Of a stretch of 64,000 nucleotides of DNA, positions 40,364 through 49,661 are shown in pieces. Each line of letters begins with the position of its first letter. The stretch's first letter is position 1. The notes under the pieces were generated by a model, which was given only the letters and a program-made list of their open reading frames with translations, was not told the DNA's origin and ran no database searches. The position numbers were made by a program, and so were the translations under genes. Origin of the DNA: Paralvinella palmiformis (Eukaryota; Annelida; Polychaeta; Terebellida; Alvinellidae). The DNA lies in the NCBI GenBank assembly GCA_025642065.1, contig JAODUP010000516.1, positions 52,501 through 116,500 on the forward strand, written 5' to 3'.

Positions 40364-43220
40364 AGTTATGTTGTACTGGTAGTTCTCTATAGTAATATCA
40401 TATAAAATATGACAATACACAGCTCCAATAATGTAAATATGTTAATGATATATGTGAAAATTACAATATGTGAAGGAAGCTATGTGACTAGTCATATGTA
40501 GATGTGTGTGAATATGTGTGTGTGTACGTTCATATGTATGAACATATTAATTGCCATTAGTCTGCATGTAAATTATGTTACATTGCCAGCTCTTCAATTT
40601 CTGAACTAATTAATACATCACAAATATACGTAAATCAGCTTAGCCATTTTTATATTTATGCATTTGTTCAGTACATGTGTCATCTGTCATAGAGGTATAT
40701 TTAATAACACACAATATTTTAAACTCCTGTACATAATAGTTTCATATGAAGAAATCTTACCTAAAAAGTGTTCATCGGTATAGAAAACGTAACAGTTAAA
40801 TTGTTGGACAGCCTCCTCCAACAACAAAAAACCCTGTAAATGTGGCTGTAATTATTTGATAAAATAATGTTTGTGAGAAATAAACTGATAGCCAGTTGGT
40901 GTTGAATCTCTAATTCTTTTCTTATTTGTTCCCATAATGAAAAGATGATAAATTGATAATGTAATTTTTCGACAAAATTAGACCAATCAGACACCTTTTC
41001 AGCAAAAAGGCTCTTTTGAAGTACACGAGCAAGATGAGGTTGAGCTTTTTTGCACGTATAATCCTCAGATGGTACCAGATGTATACACAATACATTTGTA
41101 TAATTTGGATATATAGAAACCTGGTTGCCATTTCCAGCATGGGAATTGTACAATTTATCTGACTTTCAGTGTATAATGCACATATGTAATCTCATTGGAT
41201 GACAACATTAAATGTTAAAGACTTCAGCGGATGTAAAATACTCTGGAAATAAATATTCAGTATTTTGTGTATTATCAGCTGAGACATGAAATTAAATAAC
41301 AAAATATATTGTGCGACCTGACCATGGGCATTGGTTGATTGATTAATTTTCTTCCGTTTCATGATCTATAAAAGTGAAACAGGGATAGCACATGAAAGTG
41401 CAATTAGCACATATTTCCAGCGTGGTCCCTTTTATTGAGAGGTTGTTCATACCTCCTCCCCCACCACTCACAGTGGAGCAGTATGGAAAGGTGGAGCCCA
41501 AATACCCTGTAGGTGGTCACTGCCAGAGTGTCAAGATGTTTCATCCACCCGTAATGTTTTGAGCCAATAAATTAATCCCTAAAAAAGTTTCGCCCTCTTG
41601 ATCAGATCAAATCTGTGACCATTGGCACTGAAGTAGAATGTGCTGAACCGCTAGACCACCAGAGCTCACATATAAATACCCTTCTGACAGCTACGATGTG
41701 GAAAGTCAAAATTTTACAAAATTGTTCAAAGCGATATTCAAATGACACTCTCAGTATTATGTTTTAATGAGTTTCCTACCTTGATTATAGAATTCGACGG
41801 CGAAACGTTTATCCTTGTGTTCCTCTGGAAGCGCTCCACAGTGACACCTAGTGTTAGAGAGTGTAGGAGTAAACAATCAGCACATTTTTATCAACAGACA
41901 GCATTCATGTTTATGTTATATGTGGTGCAGGAAAAACTGATCAGCTAATACGCATCAGTCACTATCTTTGATAAATAATTGATGTGTATTATTATTATAA
42001 AATCAAATTTATGTGCAACATAATATACATATAAATGCATAATATTATAATAATTTTATACATCATATATATTAAGAGGTGTTAGTTGGTCAACATAAAT
42101 AATTGTCTTATTGCTGACATCTTACGTAGATGTAACATAGCTGCTGGGTATGGATGGATGGGCACCAGACAATACAACTGATATCATTACGTAGAAATAA
42201 TCAATAAATTAAACAATAAGAAAATCTATTACATGATCATAACAATATAATCTATGCTAAAACATAAAAAGTTCAATCAACTTCATTTATGAGTCTAACA
42301 TAATATTCTCTTGTCATAATTTTTCAACACGTTCAGATGAAGCTTCTATGGTTGAAAGTGGTAACAAATTAAATTTCTCAAACTTTTGGGAGTAAACTAT
42401 TCCAAATTTGACTGCATATGTGGAAAGCGAGGAATGTAGAGAATAACACTGAAACAAAGACCCACATATTGCCAGAAAGATAAGAATGGGGTGTTCAGTT
42501 TTCATTGATTATCTTTGGCAGCCATTTGTAATTTTATACAGCTCAGTTGAATTCAGGGGAACTATATCTTTTAACAAGATTACCTTTTAAACATTCTTAC
42601 GCAGTGAACATAACCGATAAATAATAACTTACTTGACAGATTCATCCCGCTTGTCAGTGTTTTTAATTTTTGCTACAAATTTTGTACACTCCCTACACAT
42701 GAATTTGTCTCGTATGAACTGGACCAGCTCCGATTTTATTTTCTGAAGCTAGAAAAACAGCATTTCACGATAGGAGTTTGAACAATAACAAAAACTTTAA
42801 AACATTGCTAATAATCTTAAAAGATTGGTAACTTGGAACAAATGCAGGCTTACATATTTAAGTTGTTGTATTACTAAATACAGTAACTGGTCTCAGTAGA
42901 AAGAATTATTAAAGCTGATACGACAGATATAATGTTGTTATCGTGTTTTAATAAAATAAGCAATGCCTGATGTTAAGAAAGTATATTTATTCCTAAAACT
43001 GTAATATCAGCATTTACAATTTACAGTATAACAACATCTGACAGAAAAAGGCTCAACTGGTTTAACAGATAAAATATGCATTATTAATGAAAACAAGGAA
43101 AAAATTAAATCATGTAAGATCAGAAACTGGCTTACTTTATTGATGGATATGATTGTGAAATATTACTACATTATTAGTTAGTCTGTGTGTGTGTGTTTTC
43201 TATTTTTATTTTTCATATTT

Positions 43221-43258
<38 letters not shown>

Positions 43259-43942
43259 ATATATATATATATATATTATATTATATTTATATATATAGGG
43301 AGAGAGATGTGTGTGTGTGTGTGTGTGAGTGAGTGAGTGAGTGAGTGAGTGAGTGATGAAGTGCTACAGGTAATTAACAGATCTTACATCAAAATCATGC
43401 TGGACATCATTGTTAACACTGTCTTTTTCAAAGCTTAGACTCAATCTCCTCCTGTGAGCTGCCCATCTGAAACACAATAGAAACAGATATTTATTAATGT
43501 CACAGACTGACTAACCACCACCGATTCAGAACCAAAGTTTGTTCCCGAATAAAATACCTCTTTTTTAATTTTATTTATGAACAGAAATTTCAACTAATTC
43601 ATTTGTCCATAATGGCCATTCTATGTGACCTGTAATTTACTGATTATAACCATGGGAACTAATTCTAAATCAACTTTAAAACTTTAATATATTATAATCT
43701 AACAAACATATTCAACTGATCAAACTTTCCTAAAAATAAAGAAGGTGGCCAAAATTGTCTTCTATAAATACTCTAAACTAACACTTTCTTGTCAATTATG
43801 GTGCGAAGAACACTTTTATTTTGTCAGATCCATGCTTTTCAGTAGATTGCACATACCTTTGCACATGTGTTTGCTTTTCAGCTCTGTGTATTTCAATACT
43901 TTCGGATGAAAATCCAATTGGTTTAACTGAATTGTGCCTCAT
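15021..43942 (-). CDS. TRPM-family cation channel (transient receptor potential melastatin)
   Basis: Plasma-membrane non-selective cation channel subunit, expected to work as a tetramer. Coding exons, 5' to 3': 43857-43953 (ATG at 43942-43940), 43388-43466, 42633-42748, 41780-41847, 38586-38731, 37355-37528, 35727-35924, 35091-35280, 34567-34738, 33414-33567, 33227-33293, 32402-32518, 31256-31386, 29657-29898, 28116-28259, 27703-27844, 27512-27589, 26500-26643, 24679-24807, 23456-23713, 22736-22910, 21583-21727, 21174-21352, 19036-19171, 17547-17814, 17027-17112, 15021-15735. Every junction keeps phase and gives 1512 residues plus a stop, within the TRPM size range. It has the N-terminal homology region, six membrane segments, the TRP helix, coiled coils and a proline-rich end. 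No Nudix (TRPM2) or alpha-kinase (TRPM6/7) domain is present. The start is the first in-frame ATG of the first well-supported exon and could move if further 5' exons exist. Confidence 0.92.
16161..17026. other. TRPM intron, nothing recognised
   Basis: AT-rich intron sequence with a short (TATC)n run near 16845-16872. No domain or repeat family could be read. Confidence 0.5.
21174..21352 (-). other. TRPM TRP-helix exon
   Basis: Encodes NNVFNEIQTNSIQVWKYG and LVVEYDNKPTLAPPFIIFEH, the conserved TRP helix and following segment right after S6. The exon must end at CCAG with donor GTATAG at 21173. An upstream candidate donor GTACCA would break the frame into the next exon (19036-19171). Confidence 0.9.
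21583..22910 (-). other. TRPM S5, pore loop and S6
   Basis: Exon 22736-22910 encodes S5 (LFMMILLVFLLAYGISSQAL), the pore helix and the filter YWQVYGEIYLDEL. Exon 21583-21727 encodes a two-cysteine turret (C at both ends of RNSSVNADGYP) and S6 with GNLLLLNILIAIF. The YGE filter with an acidic residue resembles the TRPM1/3/6/7 branch rather than the FGQ-type filter of TRPM2 and TRPM8. This is a sequence comparison from memory of the families, not an alignment search. Confidence 0.87.
23106..23272. repeat. (TAA)n array with duplicated 50-base block
   Basis: A block ATACATTGTAATAATAGTACACTGTAATAATGATGAT occurs twice in tandem. A related segment in inverted sense (CAGTGCACTATTATTACAGGG) then follows within TAA repeats, so the RNA could form a hairpin. 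Confidence 0.75.
25033..25300. repeat. (TG)n and (TA)n microsatellites
   Basis: TG-rich sequence (25061-25192) followed by a long interrupted TA array (25229-25300) that abuts the MITE starting at 25302. The predicted frames here are pure repeat translation. Confidence 0.9.
25302..26243. mobile_element. Tigger/mariner-like MITE, longer copy
   Basis: Terminal inverted repeats of about 26 bases: CCGTAGGTCCCGGACATTAA(GCCGAG) at the left, and the complement of TTAATAGCCTGGACCTACGG at the right. A TA dinucleotide follows the right end and (TA)n lies on both sides. It has no transposase frame. A second copy, inverted and internally deleted, is at 36145-36703. It lies in the intron between TRPM exons 24679-24807 and 26500-26643. 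Confidence 0.82.
29946..30036. repeat. (TA)n microsatellite abutting a MITE
   Basis: A long TA array with a few GT interruptions runs directly into the inverted repeat of the 30039 element. Another TA array starts at the element's other end (30753-30783). Confidence 0.9.
30039..30752. mobile_element. Tigger-like MITE in a TRPM intron
   Basis: The left end reads GAGAATCTGTTAATCTGGACA. The right end, complemented, reads CAGTGAGAATCCGTTAATCT(GACA). This CAGTGAGAATCCGTTAATC motif is typical of Tigger/pogo terminal repeats, and the element is flanked by TA. About 714 bases, no coding frame. It lies between TRPM exons 29657-29898 and 31256-31386. Confidence 0.75.
35497..35573. repeat. 11-base tandem repeat
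   Basis: Seven or so copies of two related 11-mers, ATGATTAAAAT and ATTACTAAAAT, in mixed order within a TRPM intron. Confidence 0.85.
36145..36703. mobile_element. Tigger/mariner-like MITE, shorter inverted copy
   Basis: Ends are CCGTAGGTCCCGGCCATTAA at the left and the exact complement at the right, flanked by TA on both sides (36143-36144 and 36704-36705). The interior matches the 25302-26243 copy in reverse orientation: AAATGTTGACACAAAGTCTT near the right end and a shared block around ATAATTATCATCAACTTGTT. About 380 bases are missing. Located between TRPM exons 35727-35924 and 37355-37528. Confidence 0.85.
37940..38013 (-). repeat. tRNA-derived SINE head (family D)
   Basis: On the minus strand: CTCTGATATTGCAGTGGTTA, GAGCATTGTGCTGC, then GCTGTGGGTTTGAATCGGGC. 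These are good box A and box B shapes of an RNA polymerase III promoter. Paired acceptor stems are not preserved, so this is a SINE remnant rather than a tRNA gene. Confidence 0.5.
38160..38245. repeat. 16-base tandem repeat
   Basis: About four to five copies of TTTATTATTGTATGTA / TTTATTATTGTATATA in a TRPM intron. Confidence 0.85.
38880..39205 (+). mobile_element. LINE 3' end remnant
   Basis: In one plus frame from about 38965 the sequence reads FSVAALTL-stop-NGLPADA, then SSLEKFKSVLKTHMFEIAF and a stop. This matches the conserved C-terminus of LINE reverse-transcriptase polyproteins (WN-LP...SL..FK..LKTHLF), with the tryptophan codon turned into TAG. An AT-rich end with TTA repeats follows near 39215-39240. 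It is inactive. Confidence 0.6.
39275..39340 (+). repeat. tRNA-derived SINE head (family E)
   Basis: ATGGTAGCTCAATGATAAAG followed by GGTCTTTGGATCAAAACC resembles box A and box B of a tRNA promoter. The rest of the unit is not matched elsewhere in the window. Confidence 0.4.
40110..40153. repeat. (TA)n microsatellite; a (GT)n array follows at 40327-40360
   Basis: Two separate dinucleotide arrays in the TRPM intron between exons 38586-38731 and 41780-41847. Confidence 0.9.
41333..41669 (-). repeat. SINE family C, most complete copy
   Basis: The minus strand starts with a tRNA-like head (GAGCTCTGGTGGTCTAGCGG, then a box-B-like GTCACAGATTTGATC). It continues through a CTTTTTTAGGGATTAATTTA block and CACTCTGGCAGTGACCACC, and ends in a GATT-type tail (AATCAATCAATCAA on the minus strand). 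Partial copies are at 2988-3118, 3982-4165 and 46147-46455. Confidence 0.7.
43219..43352. repeat. Compound microsatellite (TA)n-(GT)n-(GAGT)n
   Basis: TA arrays interrupted by ATTATA, then GT repeats, then about eight GAGT units, just 3' of the TRPM exon at 43388-43466. Confidence 0.9.
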
Positions 43943-44129
43943 TTCTGATCTTCCTGTGAAATGCTAAGTTTAAAAAAAGGTAATGACAGGACTTAAGGCA
44001 AACCTTGGATTGAACTGATTTTTATTATATAACTTATTATTGAAAACACGATCACATAATACAGATCAACTCCCATAACTTGTTTATGCTGTAAATTGTG
44101 TGATTGTAAAATAGTAAAGATTAACTCAC

Positions 44130-44170
44130 TTTGTTTAAGCTCAGATCACTCATCTTTGTTGGGAAAGCTA
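44130..44170 (-). other. Possible 5' untranslated exon of the TRPM gene with a short upstream ORF
   Basis: On the minus strand an ATG at 44153-44151 is followed by seven codons and a good donor GTGAGT at 44129. Joined to the 43953 acceptor its frame stops after four more codons, whereas the channel frame needs a different phase. It is therefore at best a leader exon with an 11-codon upstream ORF. The upstream limit is not visible. Confidence 0.3.
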
Positions 44171-44650
44171 AAATTAAAATGTACATGGAAAGTTGAAGTA
44201 ATTAATTAATTAGCAGTAGTAAATAACACATAACCAAACATCTCTCTCACAAACACAATCACACCTAATTAAAAAAAGAGAAGTTCCACAAGATAAATTA
44301 ACCTGAGTCTGGAATTTAACTGAAAAAGAAAGATTGAATCATAAAAGACAATAAGTTGTGACCATACTGAGTAAAAATATGTATTGCGGACAAATGGACA
44401 GTTGAAATAGTTTTGTCCGAATTAAAACGGGACATTAAATTAACGACTTTCTGAGAATGAAAACCACTGACAGTAATTAACCACCCTTGTGGTGTTCCAG
44501 CTCCAACTATCTCAGGATTCTTCTGTATCAGCGTGATCCTTTAGCTGTATGTCAAGTATGAAGCAGGTATCTGTGATTAATCTTCAGACCACATTAGAAA
44601 TTTTTTTCTTGTCTTCTCTGATTCATGTTTGCTTACTACATTATATTACA

Positions 44651-44651
<1 letters not shown>

Positions 44652-44727
<76 letters not shown>

Positions 44728-44750
44728 TCTCTCTCTCTCTCTCTCTGTGT
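44652..44750. repeat. (GT)n-(CT)n microsatellite
   Basis: About 37 GT units followed by about nine CT units upstream of the TRPM gene. The poly-Cys/Val and poly-Ser/Leu frames are repeat translation. Confidence 0.95.
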
Positions 44751-45041
44751 GTTCTTTAATGCATGTTTTATCCTCTTTCAGTTTTGTTATATAATGAAGT
44801 TTATATATATTCTTTAACAGTTTAGGTTATCAATACTTCCTCCAAGCAACACCTATATATATTGGCAAACCATTTCCTACATACATTTAACAAGATGGTG
44901 TTATTAATTCACTCAGTGGTTTTAAATATAACTTTAAGACTCATCTCTTCAACAATAATTAAATCCAATAATATTGATATGCATATTTATAAATATGATT
45001 CTCAATCTTATCAAACAATTTGTATATTATAATAATAATAA

Positions 45042-45318
45042 TGGCCAAAATGGCAGTTTTGTACATGGCTGGCAACCTCAAATGAGGGAGACGCAAATGG
45101 TCTGTAATTTATAGCTTCTCCACAGAGACTAATTCTAAATAAATTTAGAATATATGACATGTTCGGTGGAGAAAACTTTGCCAGTTGCCTGGTTGGATGA
45201 AAAACCCCTCCTACTACAGTGCCATGGCAGAGCCATGAACCTGCAACCTCCCGCACAGAATGACCATAGTGACATAGGTAAATAGTCTCACGCTTTACCC
45301 ATGTGGCCACAGAGGCAG
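45042..45318 (-). repeat. SINE family B copy with (TAA)n tail
   Basis: Minus-strand homologue of 8554-8790: GGTAAAGCGTGAGACTATTT, ATTCTGTGCGGGAGGTTGCA, ATTCTAAATTTATTTAGAAT and TGCCATTTTGGCC. It has an extra 35-base segment after the head and a TAA-type instead of TA-type tail. Confidence 0.72.
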
Positions 45319-45452
45319 TTTTATATTAAATATATGTAAAATGCCACAAACTAACATAGTTTAATTTACTAATTAGTGATATATATGTTACAGTTAATCT
45401 ATATAATCAGGTAATATGTATATTACCTTAAATTTTCAGGTATTATACTTAT

Positions 45453-45488
<36 letters not shown>

Positions 45489-45688
45489 CCTTATTACAGG
45501 TAACACTTGAAGTCCCAAATGCCAATCGAGGCCCTCAATAATGGCCAATCAGCATATAAAACTGACTGCCAGCAGCCAATCTCAATTTTACCTGACCGCA
45601 GCAATTCACCCGTGATGATAATTAGTTTCAAAGAAACATAGGGAAAACATGCAAACTGTTGAATTAGATAAGTTGCTTTTTATTTTCA

Positions 45689-47506
45689 CCCCGGTGAAAT
45701 GAAATTCATGACTTGATGAACTGTTCATGAACATTCTTGAACTATTCACATGACTGGTTCATGAACCATAGTTCATGAACAGTTCACCATACAAGTTCAT
45801 GAATGGTTGAAGAATATTTCATGAATCTGGAAAGGCTCATGAACCTAGTTCAAGAATTGTTGAAGAACATTCCAAGAACCTCATATACCATTCATAAACA
45901 TTAGAGTTCAAGAACTGCTTAAAAATATTTAAAGTCCAATTTGTTTTACAGAGAACAAAACATATGAAACAAGTAGTTTTGGCATAATATTATTTAGTTT
46001 CTAGGATGAAATACCAACATTTAATACCATTAGTCAATTCCAATTCCACTCAAATATTCATAATTAAACTAAGAACATGTTTTCTATCTCAGATTCTTTG
46101 TGTTTGTTTTGTTTTGGGGGAGAATCCCCAGGCTGTCATTTATTCGGCACAGCCTCTATGTTGGAGTGGTTGAGGATCTCCTCTCCCACCACTCCAGGGG
46201 GGCAGTATGGAAAGATGGAGCCGAAATACCATGAAGGTCCAGGTCACTGCCAGAGTATTTAATTATTTTACGTCCTCAGGGGGTCTTTAACGACAACGTC
46301 CCCCTTTATTTTTAATAATTCAGTGGAAAAGGCAGCATCAGTTAACGTGGTTAGCCACCCATGATATTGTGAGCCGAGAAATTAATCTCTGGAAAAGTTT
46401 CAACCTATTACTGGAATCGAACCTGTCCCCTTACCAAGTGCCGGGTTTAGAAGTAACAACAACTAGGCCTATAAATCGCATGCGTGAACTCTCGCATTGA
46501 TCATTCGAAACTATGACATATTTTCCAGTGATGTGATTGGTCAATGAGATAAAAGTGCAACTGTGAGTTTTGTTTTCAATGGTTGAGTGGTTTAAGAGCA
46601 GCAGCATACAAGTTTTCAAGTGTGACCAGCTTAAAGTAGCATGTATATTTTAGTTGATTGGATGTTGGAGAGCCTGTTGAGTATCGTTAAATACACAGAC
46701 ATTGTTACACCAAGAAAGGATTTTCCGATTATCGTAAAGGAGAGCAGGAGACGGCATTAACAAGGGATTATAATTTATATCTAGATCTAGACTCTAATCA
46801 TAATGATACTGTTAGATCTAGTCTACATAGATCTAATTCTAATCTAAGTAACGTTCAGATTTCTATTTCTATTTGACTATTATACTGTATTAGTGTATAT
46901 TTTTTAAACAGACACTGAGATAACATATAGATCTAATAAACAGTTTATGTTTTAACACCTATACGGCTATAGACTCAAGTCATGTTGATCTACTCATCTA
47001 GATCTAGTCGCTAGACTAGTCACTAGTGGCATCAATTGTAAATATAATGTTAGGTAATAGATCTAGAGGTCTGCTATTACCGTAAGACGTAACCATGTAG
47101 CCCAGTATCAGTGACAGTCACAGTCTGCCCAGAGCTGAGCTCCAAATTTTAGTTGAGTTCGGATTTGTTTAAACCAGGCAGTTGAATTATATTTTATTTA
47201 CATGAGAAATGATTGTTATTTTTATGATAAAATAAATAATGAAACTAATTAGTCTGGAGTTTGTCACTTACTGAATTGTGCATATTTTACAGTGAATAGG
47301 ACCATTTCATGTTCAAGAACCATTCATGAACTGTTCATGGACCATGTGCAATGAAATGTTCACAAACAGTTCCTGAACTCTGTGCCTTAAAATGTTCATG
47401 AACTGGACCATTTCATGTTCAAGAACCATTCAAGAACTGTTCATGAATTCTGTGCATGAACTGTTCATGCACGATTCTTGAATAGTTCATGATCTTTTCA
47501 CCAGGG
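45689..47506. mobile_element. Palindrome-rich putative transposable element
   Basis: The two ends carry an imperfect inverted repeat (CCCCGGTGAAA at 45689-45699 against CCCTGGTGAAA on the minus strand at 47506-47496). Inside each end lies a cluster of GTTCATGAAC-like half-palindromes (45705-45920 and 47295-47490). On the right, GGACCATTTCATGTTCAAGA is repeated directly at 47299 and 47405. No coding frame is recognisable. A family C SINE occupies 46147-46455. No target duplication was found, so the limits are approximate. Confidence 0.5.
46147..46455 (-). repeat. SINE family C copy within the palindrome-rich element
   Basis: Contains the CAGCCTCTATGTTGGAGTGG, GGGGGGCAGTATGGAAAGATG, GGTCACTGCCAGAGT and TTAACGTGG blocks. 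The minus-strand head is CAGGTTCGATTCCAG (box B). It lacks the GATT tail part. Confidence 0.65.
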
Positions 47507-47569
47507 CAGTGTGCCTCATCGTGACATTACACGTGTTTCTGACAGTTCTACCTAACAGTTAAAATAAAC

Positions 47570-48470
47570 TGTTTATGTTCATTGACTGTTGTTTAATTAC
47601 ATGCGTAGACACAGAAACTTACATAACATCAGAATTACAGCCACTTGATCAGGGGATCATTCAAACGTGCTGCATGCGATCATCACCACTGCCGAGAAAG
47701 ACGACAAAACCAACATCAAAAGTGTGTCTGTTCTCGATGTATGCAGTGGATCAGTTCAGCAATTCAAGATGTTAAGGCATTTACAATAATTGCGACCCCG
47801 AAGATGACACCCTCCCGACAACAGAGGAATTTGTCTCTGATGATGAAGTGCCAGTAACTGAAGAAATGGAGAATGACTGGGATGATGATGATGATGATTG
47901 ATGTTTTACGGCCACTTTTGTGCACAAGGTAGGCTAAATGGGCAGAGCGACTTCCAAAGGTAATGAGGCAAAGTGAAAGACGAAACAACCTTCAGATATG
48001 CCCACGCCGGGATTCGAACACGGTTGGTAGTGATCTGTGGTCCAGCACACTACTGCTAGACCACGGAGGCGCCCCGAGAATGACTGGGAGGATAACCTGA
48101 TCACAGAATTTCTCCTCGCTGAGAGACCAATCGATGCTGTCAAAGACAATGAAGCAGACAGGGATGATGAGCCAGAATGTTCGGTTAAAACAGCTGGAGA
48201 TGCTCTCAAGTGGACGTGCCATCTAAAACATTATTTTCTGAACAAAGGACTCACTAAAAACTATGATACAACAGTTTTGTTAGAATCAGACTTGCAAGAA
48301 GTGACCTCTTCATTTGCTTTAACCACAATAAGCAAGCCACTATCACCTCATTCTTGAAACAATAATTCAATAATGTTAGGAATTTGTACACATGTATCAC
48401 AATGCGATGTACTTGCATAATATTATTGTTATTTTTATTATGTTTCCGTGAATAAAATTTGATTATAACA
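47570..48470 (+). pseudogene. Tigger/pogo transposase remnant, frameshifted and SINE-interrupted
   Basis: Plus-strand frames give ITSELQPLDQGIIQT (the LQPxDQGII block near the catalytic core of Tigger-type DDE transposases), then in another frame MQWISSAIQDVKAFTI, then in a third frame a Glu/Asp-rich stretch ending EEFVSDDEVPVTEEMENDW. After a 193-base SINE the acidic C-terminal region continues to the stop at about 48357. An AATAAA lies near 48452. At least two frameshifts and the insertion make it non-functional, and the N-terminal DNA-binding part is not present. Confidence 0.75.
47883..48075 (-). repeat. SINE family A copy inside the Tigger remnant
   Basis: The minus strand reads GGGGCGCCTCCGTGGTCTAG (box A region), GTGTTCGAATCCCGGCGTGG (box B), the shared body and an (ATC)n tail. 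Perfect 14-base target duplications GAGAATGACTGGGA flank it at 47869-47882 and 48076-48089. Taking it out restores the transposase frame across the junction. Confidence 0.92.
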
Positions 48471-48851
48471 TGTGCTAGACCTAATATTTATTCTGGCATG
48501 GCTCAAATTTCAATGACTAGCTTCTCAAAGAAGCTAAATTTGGGTTGTCTTGTATTGCTGCTAGTCCTCAATTATGGCCACAAATCACTGGTCCCAATGG
48601 AGACCATAATACAGGCATTGTACTGTATATTATATACCAGTATACAACAGCACCTTAAATCTGTGTGCATAGTTTGTAGATATTGCTGACCTCATGGAGT
48701 AGCTCCTTTCCATCCAATGTTTTCACAACATAATCTTCCCACAATGTGAAGATCTTTAATTGTCTGCTGATTTTTATACTTTAAGCATTGCAATCCAGGG
48801 TGGTAGCTAGGGTTTGTGAGTCGGTTAACTTGTTGATGCCTGTTGGCCATG

Positions 48852-48882
<31 letters not shown>

Positions 48883-48884
48883 TA

Positions 48885-49626
48885 CAGTAGGCCCCCATTA
48901 TAACGTGGTTGTTGGGGTCCACATCCTATCGACTGTGTTATAGGTGGACCGCAAAGCAAGACATAGCACTGTCAGTGGCTGATAATAGGAAGTCCATGTA
49001 TTCACCTCATTTTGCACCATCCCTGAAGACTCCATACAACTGTTTATTTCATTAATGTTCCAAGTAATTGTTTAATCATTTGTTGACTTAAACATAAATA
49101 TTGCCCCAGCGTTTGCGTGGAAAATAAAATGATTCAGCAAAATTGTGCCAAAAAGTAACAGCCACATGTTGTAATGGTAATATTCATCCACCAGATAAAG
49201 TGAATTTTTTTAAGATGTAGGTAGCTAGTGACACAATATGATAAAAACAGAGGTCTTTTATACACAAAATATGATTCCTAATTGCAGTAAATAAAACATC
49301 TGCAATAGCTGTGAATTAACAAACTGAATCAATGTTATTTAATGAGTGGAGTCACACACTAAATGAGAGTTGTGGTTGAGCTGTTTGTTTGGCTGATTGA
49401 GCCATGGTGGTGTGTAAGTAAGTTTGTGATCAATAAATCTACTCCTAGGTAAGTTGTGGTCATTGGCTATGTTTTTTTACGCATTCAAATTATTTTGAAA
49501 ACTTTTATCAGTCAGTGGCGGATTTCGTGTAGACATGCTCTGTCATGGATTCCATGAATTGGGGTCCAAGGTCTGAACGTGTTAAATCCAATTTTGTGTT
49601 ATAACAGACTACAGTATAATGGGGGC

Positions 49627-49630
<4 letters not shown>
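48885..49630. mobile_element. Tigger-like MITE flanked by (TA)n
   Basis: The left end CAGTAGGCCCCCATTATAAC and the complemented right end TTAAGCCCCCATTATACTG share a GCCCCCATTATA core. This CAGTAGNCCCCNNTTAT type is usual for Tigger/pogo ends. TA arrays lie directly outside both ends (48855-48882 and 49630-49658). About 745 bases without a coding frame. Confidence 0.7.

Positions 49631-49659
<29 letters not shown>

Positions 49660-49661
<2 letters not shown>

Larger units (their letters stand above)
27512..43953 (-). other. TRPM N-terminal cytoplasmic homology region (residues about 1-768)
   Basis: Seventeen exons encode the large intracellular half. Family landmarks in order are CRECTKFV and the CHCG motif with EEH (41780-41847), NAFGKIDFQ (38586-38731), YIRLSDDTD and VITVIGGAKNF (37355-37528), AWIITSGFN and GIAPWGY (35727-35924), and LNPHHTHFLLVDDG with RGKYGG (35091-35280). 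Then come PVVLVLVEGG and VCEGTGRAADIL (34567-34738), ITVFDMN (33227-33293), FKDLFMWAVLMNR (29657-29898), KFFWEHG (28116-28259) and a CCQ-containing segment (27512-27589). In TRPM channels this region forms the MHR domains that make subunit contacts and, in some members, bind ligands. Confidence 0.88.

Noticed and set aside
40761..41153. 130-codon minus-strand frame in a TRPM intron
   Set aside because: No motif recognised, and the flanking TRPM exons join in phase without it. It could be an unknown repeat fragment.
44130..44153. ATG at 44153 as the TRPM start codon
   Set aside because: Its donor leaves phase 0 whereas the next exon needs phase 1, so the joined frame stops after four codons.
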